A DNA stretch of 63,248 nt, from positions 1-63,248 of the forward strand of contig JAGBAZ010000064.1 in assembly GCA_018110905.1 (NCBI GenBank), in the 5' to 3' direction. The translations under genes were made by a program, and so were the position numbers. The stretch is from Oscillospiraceae bacterium (lineage in GTDB: Bacteria; Bacillota; Clostridia; Oscillospirales; Ruminococcaceae). Positions 17,690 to 26,155 of the stretch are shown here, one piece after another (position 1 is the first letter of the stretch; every line of letters begins with the position of its first letter). A model generated the notes under the pieces. That model searched no databases and was not told the DNA's origin. It was given only the letters and a program-made list of their open reading frames with translations.

Positions 17690-17907
17690 ATTTTGAATTC
17701 CTCCGGGTCAAAGGTTGGAAGTTCCGGTGCTTTCGGGCGCGGAACTCTTAAAAGCGGGTCATAATTGAAAGAACGGCAATGGAAGCCTTTGTCAACAATT
17801 CCTTTTTTCTTGCAAAGAACGTTTTTTCCGTCTGCGGAAAGATATCCGCCGGAACAATATTCGCATCTCGGCTCGATATTTTTATCAAAAAATTTTTTAT
17901 CAAACAT
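17686..17907 (-). CDS. Small cysteine-rich protein, probable zinc ribbon
   Basis: A 73-residue protein with CEYC, a later single Cys (VLCKKKG) and HCRSFNYDP, a CxxC-x12-C-x10-HC pattern suggesting one zinc site. Similar short proteins sit next to cell-wall genes in Oscillospirales; their function is not known to me. GGAGG precedes the ATG by 13 bases. The stop overlaps the amidase start, so the two are translated together. Confidence 0.7.
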   Translation of the reverse strand: MFDKKFFDKNIEPRCEYCSGGYLSADGKNVLCKKKGIVDKGFHCRSFNYDPLLRVPRPKAPELPTFDPEEFKI

Positions 17908-17964
17908 AAAATAAATTTCCTCCGTTTGCGGAAAATTTTCTTGTTTTTATTGTATCATAAGATT

Positions 17965-19092
17965 CTATGTTTGGCTATGCCAAAAAATATTAAATTTATT
18001 CCAAATGCGACTTAAAACCCCTTCTTTTTCCGTTTTCGGCGGAACAACAGAAAGCAGAAAAAGCGAAGCCATGCAAAGCATGCTTACCGCCGCTGGTGCG
18101 GAAGCGGAAAGAACCGCTTCAACGCTTCCGCCATTCGTGGAAAAAACAGCCGCGGTATCTTTGGAAAAAGCAAAAAATATCCTTAAAATTGCCGCTGTTA
18201 TTCCCGCATGAAAGAACCTTGAAACAATGAACGGAAAAAGCGGAATTTTGCTTTCTTCCGTGACTGCCGCAACCTGCAGAATTACCGAAATTCCGGAAAA
18301 GGAAGCGATTGCTCCGGCGGCGATAACAGAGGCAAGCCCTTCAATTTCCGCGCAGGAAAAAACTCCGGCGGTGATCTCGAAAAAACCGGAGAAGATAGCT
18401 TTCAGCAAAGGTTTGTTTTCCGCAAAACCAAAAACCGCGCCGCCAAATGAAATTTCAAGAACCCCGCAGGCAATCACAATAAAAGCGCACATCCGAAAAC
18501 AGCTTTCCGCCGCGGAAATAATTGATTCAACAATCAAAGCGGAATTGCTTCTGCAAATCGGCGAATAATGCTCCCGGCAAGTTTCCGGCTTTTTCGAAAA
18601 GCACGAAAGCAAAACCGCGATTATCGAGGAAGATAAAAACTGCGCCGCAAAAAGCAAAAAACCTGTTCTGATGCTTCCGAAAACACCGATTCCAACGGCG
18701 CTTATAAGAAAGGGCGGCCCTGCGTTCACACAAAAACAAAGCATTTTTGAAGCTGTTTTCCGGTCAAGAAAACCGCCGCAGACAGAATCGTTAATGCATT
18801 TTGCGGCGGCGGGATATCCGCCGATGGCTGCCGCAAGCAAAATTCCGCCGCAGTTTTCGGGAATTTTCAAAAGTTTTGTAATCGGTCGGAAAAGTTTTGA
18901 AAAAAATTCCGCGGCGGAGCTTCTGCAGATAAAAACCGAAAGCGCCATAAAGGGAAAAAGTGCAGGGATAACGGAATAGGAGCAGAGAAAAAGCCCGCGG
19001 CGTATTCCTTCACTCAGGTTTGTGCCGCTGAATAATAATATCGCGCAAAGTGAAACAGCGCAAAGCGCCGTTAAAAAACTCTTTTTTGACAA
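17965..19092 (-). CDS. ylbJ: Sporulation integral membrane protein YlbJ-like
   Basis: A 375-residue polytopic membrane protein with about eight to nine helices and the nucleoside-recognition (Gate) pattern: SYSVIPALFPFMALSVF, GGYPAAAKC and FCVNAGPPFL. In Bacillus, YlbJ is a sigma-E-dependent protein needed for spore cortex formation. The length is close to the family's 400. The start is a TTG at 19092; no better start with a ribosome site was found (AAGAG lies 13 bases up). It is divergent from the lipoprotein gene and is a strong hint that the lineage sporulates. Confidence 0.8.
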   Translation of the reverse strand: MSKKSFLTALCAVSLCAILLFSGTNLSEGIRRGLFLCSYSVIPALFPFMALSVFICRSSAAEFFSKLFRPITKLLKIPENCGGILLAAAIGGYPAAAKCINDSVCGGFLDRKTASKMLCFCVNAGPPFLISAVGIGVFGSIRTGFLLFAAQFLSSSIIAVLLSCFSKKPETCREHYSPICRSNSALIVESIISAAESCFRMCAFIVIACGVLEISFGGAVFGFAENKPLLKAIFSGFFEITAGVFSCAEIEGLASVIAAGAIASFSGISVILQVAAVTEESKIPLFPFIVSRFFHAGITAAILRIFFAFSKDTAAVFSTNGGSVEAVLSASAPAAVSMLCMASLFLLSVVPPKTEKEGVLSRIWNKFNIFWHSQT

Positions 19093-19134
19093 AAAGCATC
19101 AACTCTTTTCAGCAAGTTTGGAACATACTGCGCC

Positions 19135-19163
19135 TTGATGTATCCGGCGCAATGTGATATATT
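19135..19163 (+). promoter_or_regulatory. Probable sigma-A promoter of the toroid lipoprotein
   Basis: TTGATG, 17-base spacer, TATATT, 43 bases before the TTG start at 19207. Confidence 0.6.
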
Positions 19164-19206
19164 AATCTTATGAAAAAAGTCCTTTTTTTAGAAAGGGGAG
19201 ATTTTT

Positions 19207-20166
19207 TTGAAGAAGATACTTGTTCTTGTTCTGATGGTTTCACTTTTGCTTTCCGGCTGCGGAAAAGAAAAAATCGGAACCGATTACGATTTTTCAAAAG
19301 TCAAAGCGGATACAATGGCGCATATAATCGAGCAGGCACCAAACCCTGTCCACAGCCACCTTAACGGTGAATGGTCGGTAATTGTTGCCGCAAGATACGG
19401 CGCGGAAATTCCGGAAGGCTGGTTCGATATATATTATAAAAATCTTTCCGAAACCCTTGAGGAATGTTCCGGAGAACTCAGCGGAACAAAGCACAGCGAC
19501 TATTCAAGGGTGGTGCTGACCCTTTCCGCAATAGGAAAAGACCCTTACGATGCTGCGGGATATAACATTATGGAAAGCTATGCAGATTATGATTTTGTAA
19601 CTCACCAGGGAATCCCGGGAAGCATTTTCGCTTTGCTTTCTCTGGACTGCGTTGGATACGAAATTCCCGGCGGAGAAGTTACAAGGCAGATGTTTATTGA
19701 CCATATCCTTTCGGAAGAATATGAAGGCGGCGGCTGGGCGCTTATGGGCGAAGATCCGGACGTTGATATCACCGCACAGGTTATCCAGGCATTTGCGCCT
19801 TACTACGGAAAGGACGAAAAGGTCACAGCTGCGGTTGACAGGGCTGTTAAGGTCCTTTCGGACGTTCAGAAACCCGACGGAGGTTTTTATGCGTGGGAAG
19901 CAGAAAATTCCCAAACCGTTGCCCAGGTAATAATTGCGCTTTGCTCAATCGGAATCGATATCCGTACCGATGAGCGTTTTATAAAGGAAGACGGCTGGAT
20001 AGGTTCATATATGATGCAGTATTATCTCGGTGACGGAGCTTTTGCACATACTCTCGGTCTTGGGGAAAACTCGATGGCAACTGACCAATGCATGCAGGCA
20101 ATGGCGGCTCTTGAGTTTTTTGAAAACGGAGAAGGAAGATTTTACGATTTCACAAAAATCAAATAA
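19207..20166 (+). CDS. Lipoprotein with alpha/alpha-toroid (prenyltransferase-like) fold
   Basis: A 319-residue surface lipoprotein: signal peptide with lipobox LLSGC (Cys about residue 18). The rest has repeated short helices with the QTVAQVIIAL, TAQVIQAF and PDGGFYAW motifs typical of terpenoid cyclase/TED-like toroids (SQHop_cyclase, DUF4430 partners). In gut Clostridia such domains often bind cobamides or peptides at the surface; I cannot assign a ligand. GGGGAG precedes the TTG start at 19207. It stands alone with its own promoter and terminator. Confidence 0.75.
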   Translation: MKKILVLVLMVSLLLSGCGKEKIGTDYDFSKVKADTMAHIIEQAPNPVHSHLNGEWSVIVAARYGAEIPEGWFDIYYKNLSETLEECSGELSGTKHSDYSRVVLTLSAIGKDPYDAAGYNIMESYADYDFVTHQGIPGSIFALLSLDCVGYEIPGGEVTRQMFIDHILSEEYEGGGWALMGEDPDVDITAQVIQAFAPYYGKDEKVTAAVDRAVKVLSDVQKPDGGFYAWEAENSQTVAQVIIALCSIGIDIRTDERFIKEDGWIGSYMMQYYLGDGAFAHTLGLGENSMATDQCMQAMAALEFFENGEGRFYDFTKIK

Positions 20167-20177
20167 TTTTAATTTAT

Positions 20178-20206
20178 GGCGGGGGCTTGCTCCCGCCGTT
20201 TTTTTA
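20178..20206 (+). terminator. Rho-independent terminator
   Basis: Stem GGCGGG..GC / GC..CCCGCC, then seven T after a G. Confidence 0.88.
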
Positions 20207-20283
20207 TGAATGGCCCACTGGCTCAACAGTCCATTGACGGAATAATCTTTCGGAATTAAAATAACAGTCAGGAGGTGAAAAAA

Positions 20284-21285
20284 ATGACCGATAAAAAAAC
20301 TTTTGGTTCGTTCATCAAAAGCAAGCGAATCGAAAAGAACTATTCCCAGAAAGAACTGGCGGAAATGCTTTATGTAACCGAAGGCGCTGTCAGCAAATGG
20401 GAAAGGGGAATATCCTATCCCGATATCACCTTGGTTTCCGATATATGCAGACTTCTTGATATAAGCGAGCATGAATTTATTACTTCATCAACGGATACGG
20501 CCGAAAGGGAAATGAAGCTTGATGCAAAAAAATTCCGCGTAATTCGCGGAACGTGGTTTTGGGTCCCGACAATTTCCTATATTGCCGCGGCAGTGATTTG
20601 TTTTATATGCAATCTTGCGGTGAACCATACTCTTTCATGGTTTTTTGTTGTTCTGACTTCGCTTATCTGCGCCTATTCATTTATCCCGACCTTCACGAGC
20701 TTTTTTGAATCCAAAAAACTTCTTGTTTTTGCGTCAACAAGCTGCCTTTCGATATGTCTGCTTCTGGCAGCCTGCGCTGTTTATACAAAAAGTTTTTCAT
20801 GGCTTCTTAATGCCATCATCGGTGTTCTTATGGGTTATTCTCTTTTGTTCCTGCCGATGCTGTTATCAAAAACAAAAATCTCCCGTTGGAAATTTTTAAT
20901 TGCCTTCGGTTCGATTTTTGTTTTGAGCGTTCTGATGGTTCTGAACATCCGCATTTGGGAAACCTTTTCGCTTTGGAAAGCGATAGCTATGACCTGTTAT
21001 GGATTTTCTCCGGTAATTATTTCTGCTTTTATCTGTACCCTGCATTTTGATTCTTTCTTAAAAGCCGGAATCTGCACAGCATTAAGCTCGGTTATGCTTT
21101 ATTTTGCAAATTTTGTTGCAGAATGGCTTTTCGGTCCTTCGGACAGCAGCTATAAAGTGGATTTTTATAACTGGGAAGAATACGCAAACGGAAATATTAA
21201 CGTGCTTTGTTTGCTTTCGCTGATGGCAATTGCTGCGATTTTCTTTGGAATAGGAATTTACAGAACCCGAAAGCTAGGCAAATAA
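20284..21285 (+). CDS. Xre HTH protein fused to a polytopic membrane domain
   Basis: A 333-residue protein. Residues 1-65 are a Cro/C1 HTH (YSQKELAEMLYVTEGAVSKWERG), very like the Bacillus/Clostridium family of HTH regulators. From about residue 90 there are seven to eight hydrophobic helices, with no transporter signature. A membrane-tethered regulator that senses envelope state is a reasonable reading. AGGAGGT lies eight bases before the ATG at 20284 (an in-frame GTG at 20275 lies in the ribosome site). It is monocistronic, ending at a GC-rich terminator. Confidence 0.8.
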   Translation: MTDKKTFGSFIKSKRIEKNYSQKELAEMLYVTEGAVSKWERGISYPDITLVSDICRLLDISEHEFITSSTDTAEREMKLDAKKFRVIRGTWFWVPTISYIAAAVICFICNLAVNHTLSWFFVVLTSLICAYSFIPTFTSFFESKKLLVFASTSCLSICLLLAACAVYTKSFSWLLNAIIGVLMGYSLLFLPMLLSKTKISRWKFLIAFGSIFVLSVLMVLNIRIWETFSLWKAIAMTCYGFSPVIISAFICTLHFDSFLKAGICTALSSVMLYFANFVAEWLFGPSDSSYKVDFYNWEEYANGNINVLCLLSLMAIAAIFFGIGIYRTRKLGK

Positions 21286-21287
21286 AA

Positions 21288-21320
21288 AAATCCCGGCCGC
21301 GGCCGGGATTTTTGTTTTTT
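21288..21320. terminator. Bidirectional terminator
   Basis: ATCCCGGCC / GGCCGGGAT around GCG with flanking A and T runs; it overlaps the end of the flavin reductase gene. Confidence 0.88.
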
Positions 21321-21922
21321 TATTTGCTTTCTTTTTTCTTTGCAAGCTTGGGATTTTTGGTACGTTTTTTCTTAACGGAATATCCCATCTGACCGATTTT
21401 TTTGCCCTGAGCAAAATATTCTCCGTGGGAATAGAACATAACTCCGGCTTTGCGAAGGTCAAGCCTTCCGGCTTCGTCAATATATTTATCCTCGACCTGT
21501 ATAGCAACGATTTCGGCAATGAACATATCGTGGCTTCCGAGATGTTTTACCTCGGTAACCTTACATTCAAGGGAAACAGGGCTTTGGGCAAGGATGGGTG
21601 CAGAAACTTTTGAAGCGGGGAGCGCAGTAAGTTTCATCTCTTCAAATTTATCGGTATCTTTTCCGGAACGGACTCCGCAAAAGTCTGCTGCACGGACAAG
21701 GTCGGCAGTGGTTACATTGATTACAAATTCGCCGCTTTCAGCGATAAGGTGGTGGCTCCATCTTTCGGGGCGAACGGAAATATAGGTCATTGCGGGGCTG
21801 GAGTTGATGATTCCGGTCCATGCAATGGTAAGAACATTTGGTTCTTCAACAGTTCCGCAGGTTACAAGCGCTGCCGGAAGGGGAGAAAGAAGAGTTGCGG
21901 GTTTCCAAACTTGTTTAGCCAT
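21320..21922 (-). CDS. Flavin reductase-like FMN-binding protein
   Basis: A 200-residue split-barrel flavoprotein. The opening PLPAALVTCGTVEEPNVLTIAW, then ISVRPERWSHHLI, and INVTTADLVRAADFCG are typical of the flavin reductase/DIM6-NTAB family, whose clostridial members are often called flavoredoxins. The substrate is not defined. The C-terminus is a Lys-rich tail of about 20 residues, longer than usual. GGAGGA precedes the ATG. The gene is monocistronic. Confidence 0.85.
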   Translation of the reverse strand: MAKQVWKPATLLSPLPAALVTCGTVEEPNVLTIAWTGIINSSPAMTYISVRPERWSHHLIAESGEFVINVTTADLVRAADFCGVRSGKDTDKFEEMKLTALPASKVSAPILAQSPVSLECKVTEVKHLGSHDMFIAEIVAIQVEDKYIDEAGRLDLRKAGVMFYSHGEYFAQGKKIGQMGYSVKKKRTKNPKLAKKKESK

Positions 21923-22041
21923 ATTTTCCTCCGATATTTTTTATGATATTTTATTATATCATTTTTACACGGCAAATAAAACCCTTTTCGCCATGAATTA
22001 TTCTCTTCTTTAGGCAAAGAATAAAAAAAGGGTGAAGAAAA

Positions 22042-22449
22042 ATGGAAAAAATAAAAAAAGACGGAAAAATCTTTGCTTTGGGTGCTGTGGGATATTTCCT
22101 GCTGGAAACTTTGTGGCGCGGTCACAGCCATTGGTCAATGGCTGCCGCAGGCGGAATTTCGCTTTTGTGTCTTATAAAAATTTTTAAAAAAATAAAAAAC
22201 GCTCCGCTTTATTTTAAATCGATCGTCGGCGGAACGGTGATAACCGCGGTGGAATTTGTTTTCGGGTTGGTTTTCAACGTTTTTCTCGGAATGTCTGTAT
22301 GGGATTATTCCTCCGTTCCGGGCAATATTCTTGGCCAGATTTGTCCGCTTTTCAGTGTTCTTTGGTGCGGATTGAGTTTTATAGTGGCGTTTTTTGAAAA
22401 AATGATTTCCGGCGGAAAAATTGTTTTTCCAAAAAAGGCTCTTCCATAA
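22042..22449 (+). CDS. Small polytopic membrane protein, putative ABC transporter permease family (PF06541-like)
   Basis: A 135-residue protein with four hydrophobic helices and an internal WRGHSHWSM segment followed by VWDYSSVPGNILGQICPLFSVLW, a pattern found in the small Firmicutes membrane proteins named putative ABC transporter permease. No ATPase gene is adjacent, so real transport is doubtful. The ribosome site GGGTGAAGAAAA lies upstream of the ATG. A 69-codon gene follows after 55 bp and may be co-transcribed. Confidence 0.7.
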   Translation: MEKIKKDGKIFALGAVGYFLLETLWRGHSHWSMAAAGGISLLCLIKIFKKIKNAPLYFKSIVGGTVITAVEFVFGLVFNVFLGMSVWDYSSVPGNILGQICPLFSVLWCGLSFIVAFFEKMISGGKIVFPKKALP

Positions 22450-22504
22450 TTTTTCCGGAATATAAAAAAAGCTTCGGACAAAAATAAAACCGAGGTGAAG
22501 AAAA

Positions 22505-22714
22505 ATGAGCAGTAACAGAGAGAAACTTAAAAACATGGGTGGACCGGCGTTTGAAAACGATCCGAAAAGATCAAGACCGTTTGGAACTTTTAACCCAATG
22601 CAGCAGGAACGTATCATCACTCATATGAATACGATTGGTTCCAAAAGAGAAGAGATGCACCGGCTTAATAATTCCATAAATATTGCGGATATGATAGATA
22701 TCGATTCCATCTGA
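22505..22714 (+). CDS. Small hypothetical protein, 69 aa
   Basis: I do not recognise this soluble 69-residue protein. Its first 40 residues are basic and Pro/Arg/Asn rich (KNMGGPAFENDPKRSRPFG), and the end is acidic (IADMIDIDSI). GAGGTG lies eight bases before the ATG, a strong initiation site that supports it as a real gene. A weak hairpin without a T tract (22734-22764) follows. It resembles small unstructured spore or regulatory proteins in composition only. Confidence 0.6.
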   Translation: MSSNREKLKNMGGPAFENDPKRSRPFGTFNPMQQERIITHMNTIGSKREEMHRLNNSINIADMIDIDSI

Positions 22715-22827
22715 TATCCGCAAAAAAGTTTCCGCAAGGGGAAAGGAAGAAGTTTTCCCTTTGCTACATAGTTAACCTTAATTCTCCATTTTGAATAAAA
22801 TAAAATGAGAAAGGGGGATTTACATAA

Positions 22828-23907
22828 ATGAAAGATCAAAACGAAATTCCGGCCTGGTTTCTCGGTGCAAATGCACCGAAAGGATATTATTCAAAATTCG
22901 ATCAGCTTTTTTTGGCTTCGCCGGAGGGAAAATGTTTTCTCTTAAAAGGCGGACCGGGAACCGGAAAATCAACAATGCTAAAAAAGATATCTTTTGTGCT
23001 CAAGGAAAAAGGCCTGAGCACGGAACTTATATATTGTTCTGCGGATACAGATTCGCTGGATGCGGTAATGACTTCGGACGGAAAGATCGTTGCTGTTGAC
23101 GCAACCTTACCCCATGCGGTTGAACCGAAATATCCCGGAATTTATGAAACTGTCGTTCCGCTTTCGGATTGCTGGAACGAAACCGTGCTCAAAGAAAATT
23201 CAAAAGAGATATCCGCGCTTTTTGACCTTAACAGAAATTTTCACGAGGAGGCGCGAAGATATATTGCCGCTGCGGCCGATCTTCTTGACGAAGCGGCAAG
23301 GCTTGAAATGAATTCGATCCACCAGGAAAAAGTTTCGAAGGCGGCAATAAAAATCTGCGCAAAAGAATTCGGAAGAAGGAACCGCCGCCAGGGAACGGAA
23401 AAACAGCGTTTTATAAGCGCTGTTACAGACAAAGGTGTTTTTTTCTTTAATAAAACCGCCGAAAATCTTTGCAAAAAAATTTATCTTGTTGATGACGATG
23501 CAGGGGCAGCTTCGCGTATATTCATGAGCACGGTAAGAAAAAATGCTCTTGAGCACGGGTTTGATATAATCACATGCAGATGCCCGCTTTTTCCTTCCGA
23601 AAAAATCGAACTTATTTTTATTCCGGAACTTAAGATCGGTTTTATGACCGATAATAAACGCCATAAAACAGAAATTCTGCCGTTCAGAACGATCCATGCA
23701 AGAAGATTTTTTGATGAAAAGAAATATTCAAAAAACAAATCAAAAATAAAGTTTGCTCTTCGCTTTGCGGCAAAACTTATTGACGAAGCGGTTTTGTGCA
23801 TGAAAGAGGCAAAAAAGGTTCATGATGAACTTGAATCTTTTTATATTAAAGCAATGGATTTTTCGCTTGTTGAAGAGAAAACCGAAAAAATTCTTGATTT
23901 AATCTGA
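22828..23907 (+). CDS. P-loop ATPase, PRK06851-like
   Basis: A 359-residue ATPase with Walker A GGPGTGKST at residues 41-49. It matches the pattern of a Firmicutes-specific uncharacterised family (PRK06851), including YCSADTDSLDAV, DATLPHAVEPKYPG and a second half with VDDDAGAAS. In the full-length family the second half often has another P-loop; here none is visible (ATNTAR-like loop replaced), so it appears to be a single-site form. AAAGGGGGA lies before the ATG. It carries four copies of the TGAGCACG motif, the densest of any gene here. A role in spore formation has been proposed for relatives, not shown. Confidence 0.75.
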   Translation: MKDQNEIPAWFLGANAPKGYYSKFDQLFLASPEGKCFLLKGGPGTGKSTMLKKISFVLKEKGLSTELIYCSADTDSLDAVMTSDGKIVAVDATLPHAVEPKYPGIYETVVPLSDCWNETVLKENSKEISALFDLNRNFHEEARRYIAAAADLLDEAARLEMNSIHQEKVSKAAIKICAKEFGRRNRRQGTEKQRFISAVTDKGVFFFNKTAENLCKKIYLVDDDAGAASRIFMSTVRKNALEHGFDIITCRCPLFPSEKIELIFIPELKIGFMTDNKRHKTEILPFRTIHARRFFDEKKYSKNKSKIKFALRFAAKLIDEAVLCMKEAKKVHDELESFYIKAMDFSLVEEKTEKILDLI

Positions 23908-23945
23908 AAAATACGCCTGCATAAAAATGCAGGCGTATTTTTTTA
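23908..23945. terminator. Bidirectional terminator
   Basis: AAATACGCCTGCAT paired with ATGCAGGCGTATTT around AAAA, between converging genes. Confidence 0.92.
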
Positions 23946-24599
23946 TTTAATTGCTTTTCCGGCAATGCGAAAAATATCGTCGCTTTTTCCGAGCACAACA
24001 ACGTGGTCAGATTTTCGGAATTCATAATCCGGTCCCGGCATGGGCTCAAGATGTTCCTTGTACTTAATTGCGATGATGTTTATGCGGTATTCTTTCCGGA
24101 TATTGAGTTCAAGAATATTTTTTCCTGCCCATTCCGGAAGAATAGGAATTTCATAAATCGAATATTCGCTTGTAAGTTCAATATAATCGAAAATGTTGTC
24201 AGAATTATAACGCATCGCAACGCTTTCCGCAATTTCCCTTTCCGGATAAATAACTTCGTTCGCGCCGATTTTCTTAAGAAATTCCGCCTGGATATCCCTT
24301 TTTGCTTTTGCAACAACGTGGCGTGCACCCATTTTTTTAACAAGGGAAGTGGTAACAAGGGAAGACTGAAAATCATCACAGATTGTAACGAAACAAACAT
24401 CAAACTGGTTTACCCCAAGGGAACGGATAACCGCTTCATCGGTGCAATCGCCAATCTGCGCATCGGTAAAAGTGTTGGAATATTTTTCAACAAGCGCTTC
24501 GTCCTTATCAATTACCATAACTTCGTTTCCAAGTTGCTGAAGTTTGTTGGCAAGATGTCTTCCAAATCTTCCAAGACCGAGAACAAGAATAGATTTCAT
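23943..24599 (-). CDS. ktrA: Potassium uptake regulatory subunit KtrA
   Basis: A 218-residue cytoplasmic gating subunit. RCK_N is at about residues 1-120 with the NAD/ATP-binding GLGRFGRHLA motif (residues 7-16) and an acidic end of strand two (VIDKD). RCK_C is at about 130-218; in Firmicutes this domain binds cyclic di-AMP. It forms an octameric ring on KtrB dimers. AAGGAG precedes the ATG by nine bases and the gene starts 13 bp after ktrB. Confidence 0.9.
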   Translation of the reverse strand: MKSILVLGLGRFGRHLANKLQQLGNEVMVIDKDEALVEKYSNTFTDAQIGDCTDEAVIRSLGVNQFDVCFVTICDDFQSSLVTTSLVKKMGARHVVAKAKRDIQAEFLKKIGANEVIYPEREIAESVAMRYNSDNIFDYIELTSEYSIYEIPILPEWAGKNILELNIRKEYRINIIAIKYKEHLEPMPGPDYEFRKSDHVVVLGKSDDIFRIAGKAIK

Positions 24600-24611
24600 T
24601 TTATTTTCTCC

Positions 24612-25955
24612 TTAACCAATCAAAATATTTTCAACAGGGCGTTCCGTAAAAATGGGCGTTTGTTTTTCCGCAAGAACAAGAACAAGCGAAAGCCCGCCGA
24701 TTCTTCCGAAGAACATAAGCAAAATCAAAAGCAATTTTGAAAAAAAGGTAAGTTCCGCTGTTATTCCAACGGAAAGCCCAACTGTTCCGACAGCGGAAAC
24801 GGTTTCATAAAGCATATCGGAAAGAGAAAAAGGTTCAATAATTGTCATTATTGCACAGGAAAGAATAATGGCGCAAAGATAAATTGTGGAGATGGAAGTT
24901 GCTTGATGAACAATGTTTTCGGCAATGCGTTTTTTAAAAATAGTGACATTTTTAATGTTTCTTGCGGAAGCGATGGAGCTAAGTATTACAACAAGAATGG
25001 TAGTTGTTTTAACTCCGCCGGCGGTCGAAGCAGGGCTTCCGCCGATGAACATAAAAACGGAAGTAAAAAGCTTTCCTGCTTCGCTGAGCTCGTTTTGCGG
25101 AACGGTGCAAAAACCCGCGGTTCTTGTTGTTGTGGATTGGAACATTGCCGCAAGAATTTTTTCCGGAACGGACATTTCAGAAAAAGAAGCGTTCCATTCT
25201 GAAACGAGGAAAAAAACAAAACCGAATGAGAGAAGAATTGCGCTCGATAGAACAGCAAGTTTGCTGTGAAGACAATAGTTTCTGAAATTAAAACGGTGTT
25301 TTTCAAAATCGTCCCAAACAAGAAAACCTATTCCACCGGTTATAATCAGAGACATAAGAGTAAGGTTAACAAGCCAATCGCCGGAATATGATGAAAAAGA
25401 AGTTTCGGAACTGAATTGGCTCATAAGGTCAAAACCCGCATTGCAAAAAGCGGAAACCGAATGGAAAACCGAATAAAAAAGTCCTTCTCCGAAGGGCATT
25501 TCGCGGCAAAACCGAAAAGAAAGAACAAGCGCGCCCAATCCTTCGATAAGAAAAGTTCCAAAAATAATTTTTTTCATCATGGAAACAACGCCGTGATATC
25601 TCATGTTTCCGGAAATCTGAACAAGGATTTTTCTTTCTCCGAGAGAAATTTTTTTCTTCAAAAAAACCGAAAAAATGGTGAAAATAGACATAAACCCAAG
25701 TCCGCCGATTTGTATCAGGAAAAGAAGAACAATTTGACCGAAGCGCGACCAATAAAGATATGTGTCCTTTACTGCAAGACCGGTTACGCATGTGGAACTT
25801 GTTGCGGTGAAAAGCGCAGTCAAAGGGTCTGTCCAGTTTCCGGTTTTTGACGAAACCGGAAGACAAAGCAAAAAAGTTCCTGAAAGAATTACAACCATAA
25901 AGCCAAGCGCAAGAAATTGGGAATAGGTCAGTTTTTTATAAATTTTTCTGAACAT
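24612..25955 (-). CDS. ktrB: Potassium channel/transporter subunit KtrB
   Basis: A 447-residue membrane protein of the Trk/Ktr/HKT family, with four M1-P-M2 repeats. Selectivity-filter glycines are visible in TSSTCVTGLAVKD, SAFCNAGFDL, TTRTAGFCT and SAVGTVGLSVG, all four in order. It takes up K+ with Na+ coupling. The ATG at 25955 has GAGG six bases upstream; a TTG at 25967 would overlap that site. Together with ktrA it forms a two-gene operon. Its 5' region (25956-26155) is AT-rich, and no ydaO-type riboswitch is visible. Confidence 0.9.
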   Translation of the reverse strand: MFRKIYKKLTYSQFLALGFMVVILSGTFLLCLPVSSKTGNWTDPLTALFTATSSTCVTGLAVKDTYLYWSRFGQIVLLFLIQIGGLGFMSIFTIFSVFLKKKISLGERKILVQISGNMRYHGVVSMMKKIIFGTFLIEGLGALVLSFRFCREMPFGEGLFYSVFHSVSAFCNAGFDLMSQFSSETSFSSYSGDWLVNLTLMSLIITGGIGFLVWDDFEKHRFNFRNYCLHSKLAVLSSAILLSFGFVFFLVSEWNASFSEMSVPEKILAAMFQSTTTRTAGFCTVPQNELSEAGKLFTSVFMFIGGSPASTAGGVKTTTILVVILSSIASARNIKNVTIFKKRIAENIVHQATSISTIYLCAIILSCAIMTIIEPFSLSDMLYETVSAVGTVGLSVGITAELTFFSKLLLILLMFFGRIGGLSLVLVLAEKQTPIFTERPVENILIG

Positions 25956-26155
25956 TTCAAACCTCAAAAAAAACGTTTATACCTAATGTTAACACCAAAA
26001 TCTGAATTTGTCACTAAAAACAAAAAGAGTTTCAATTATTTATAAAAAACTTCAAAATAATTTCTTTATTGTTATGCAAATTTTTCCTTTTTGAATAACC
26101 GAAATTTAACCGACAATATTAAAATGTGTAAGTTATATGAAAAGCGAGGTTCAAG

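Noticed and set aside
22734..22764. Terminator after the 69-residue gene
   Set aside because: GCAAGGGGAAA and TTTTCCCTTTGC pair imperfectly and there is no T tract, so it is too weak to call.
25956..26155. Possible ydaO (c-di-AMP) riboswitch ahead of ktrB
   Set aside because: The region is AT-rich and short and lacks the G-rich conserved core; only a plain leader is visible.
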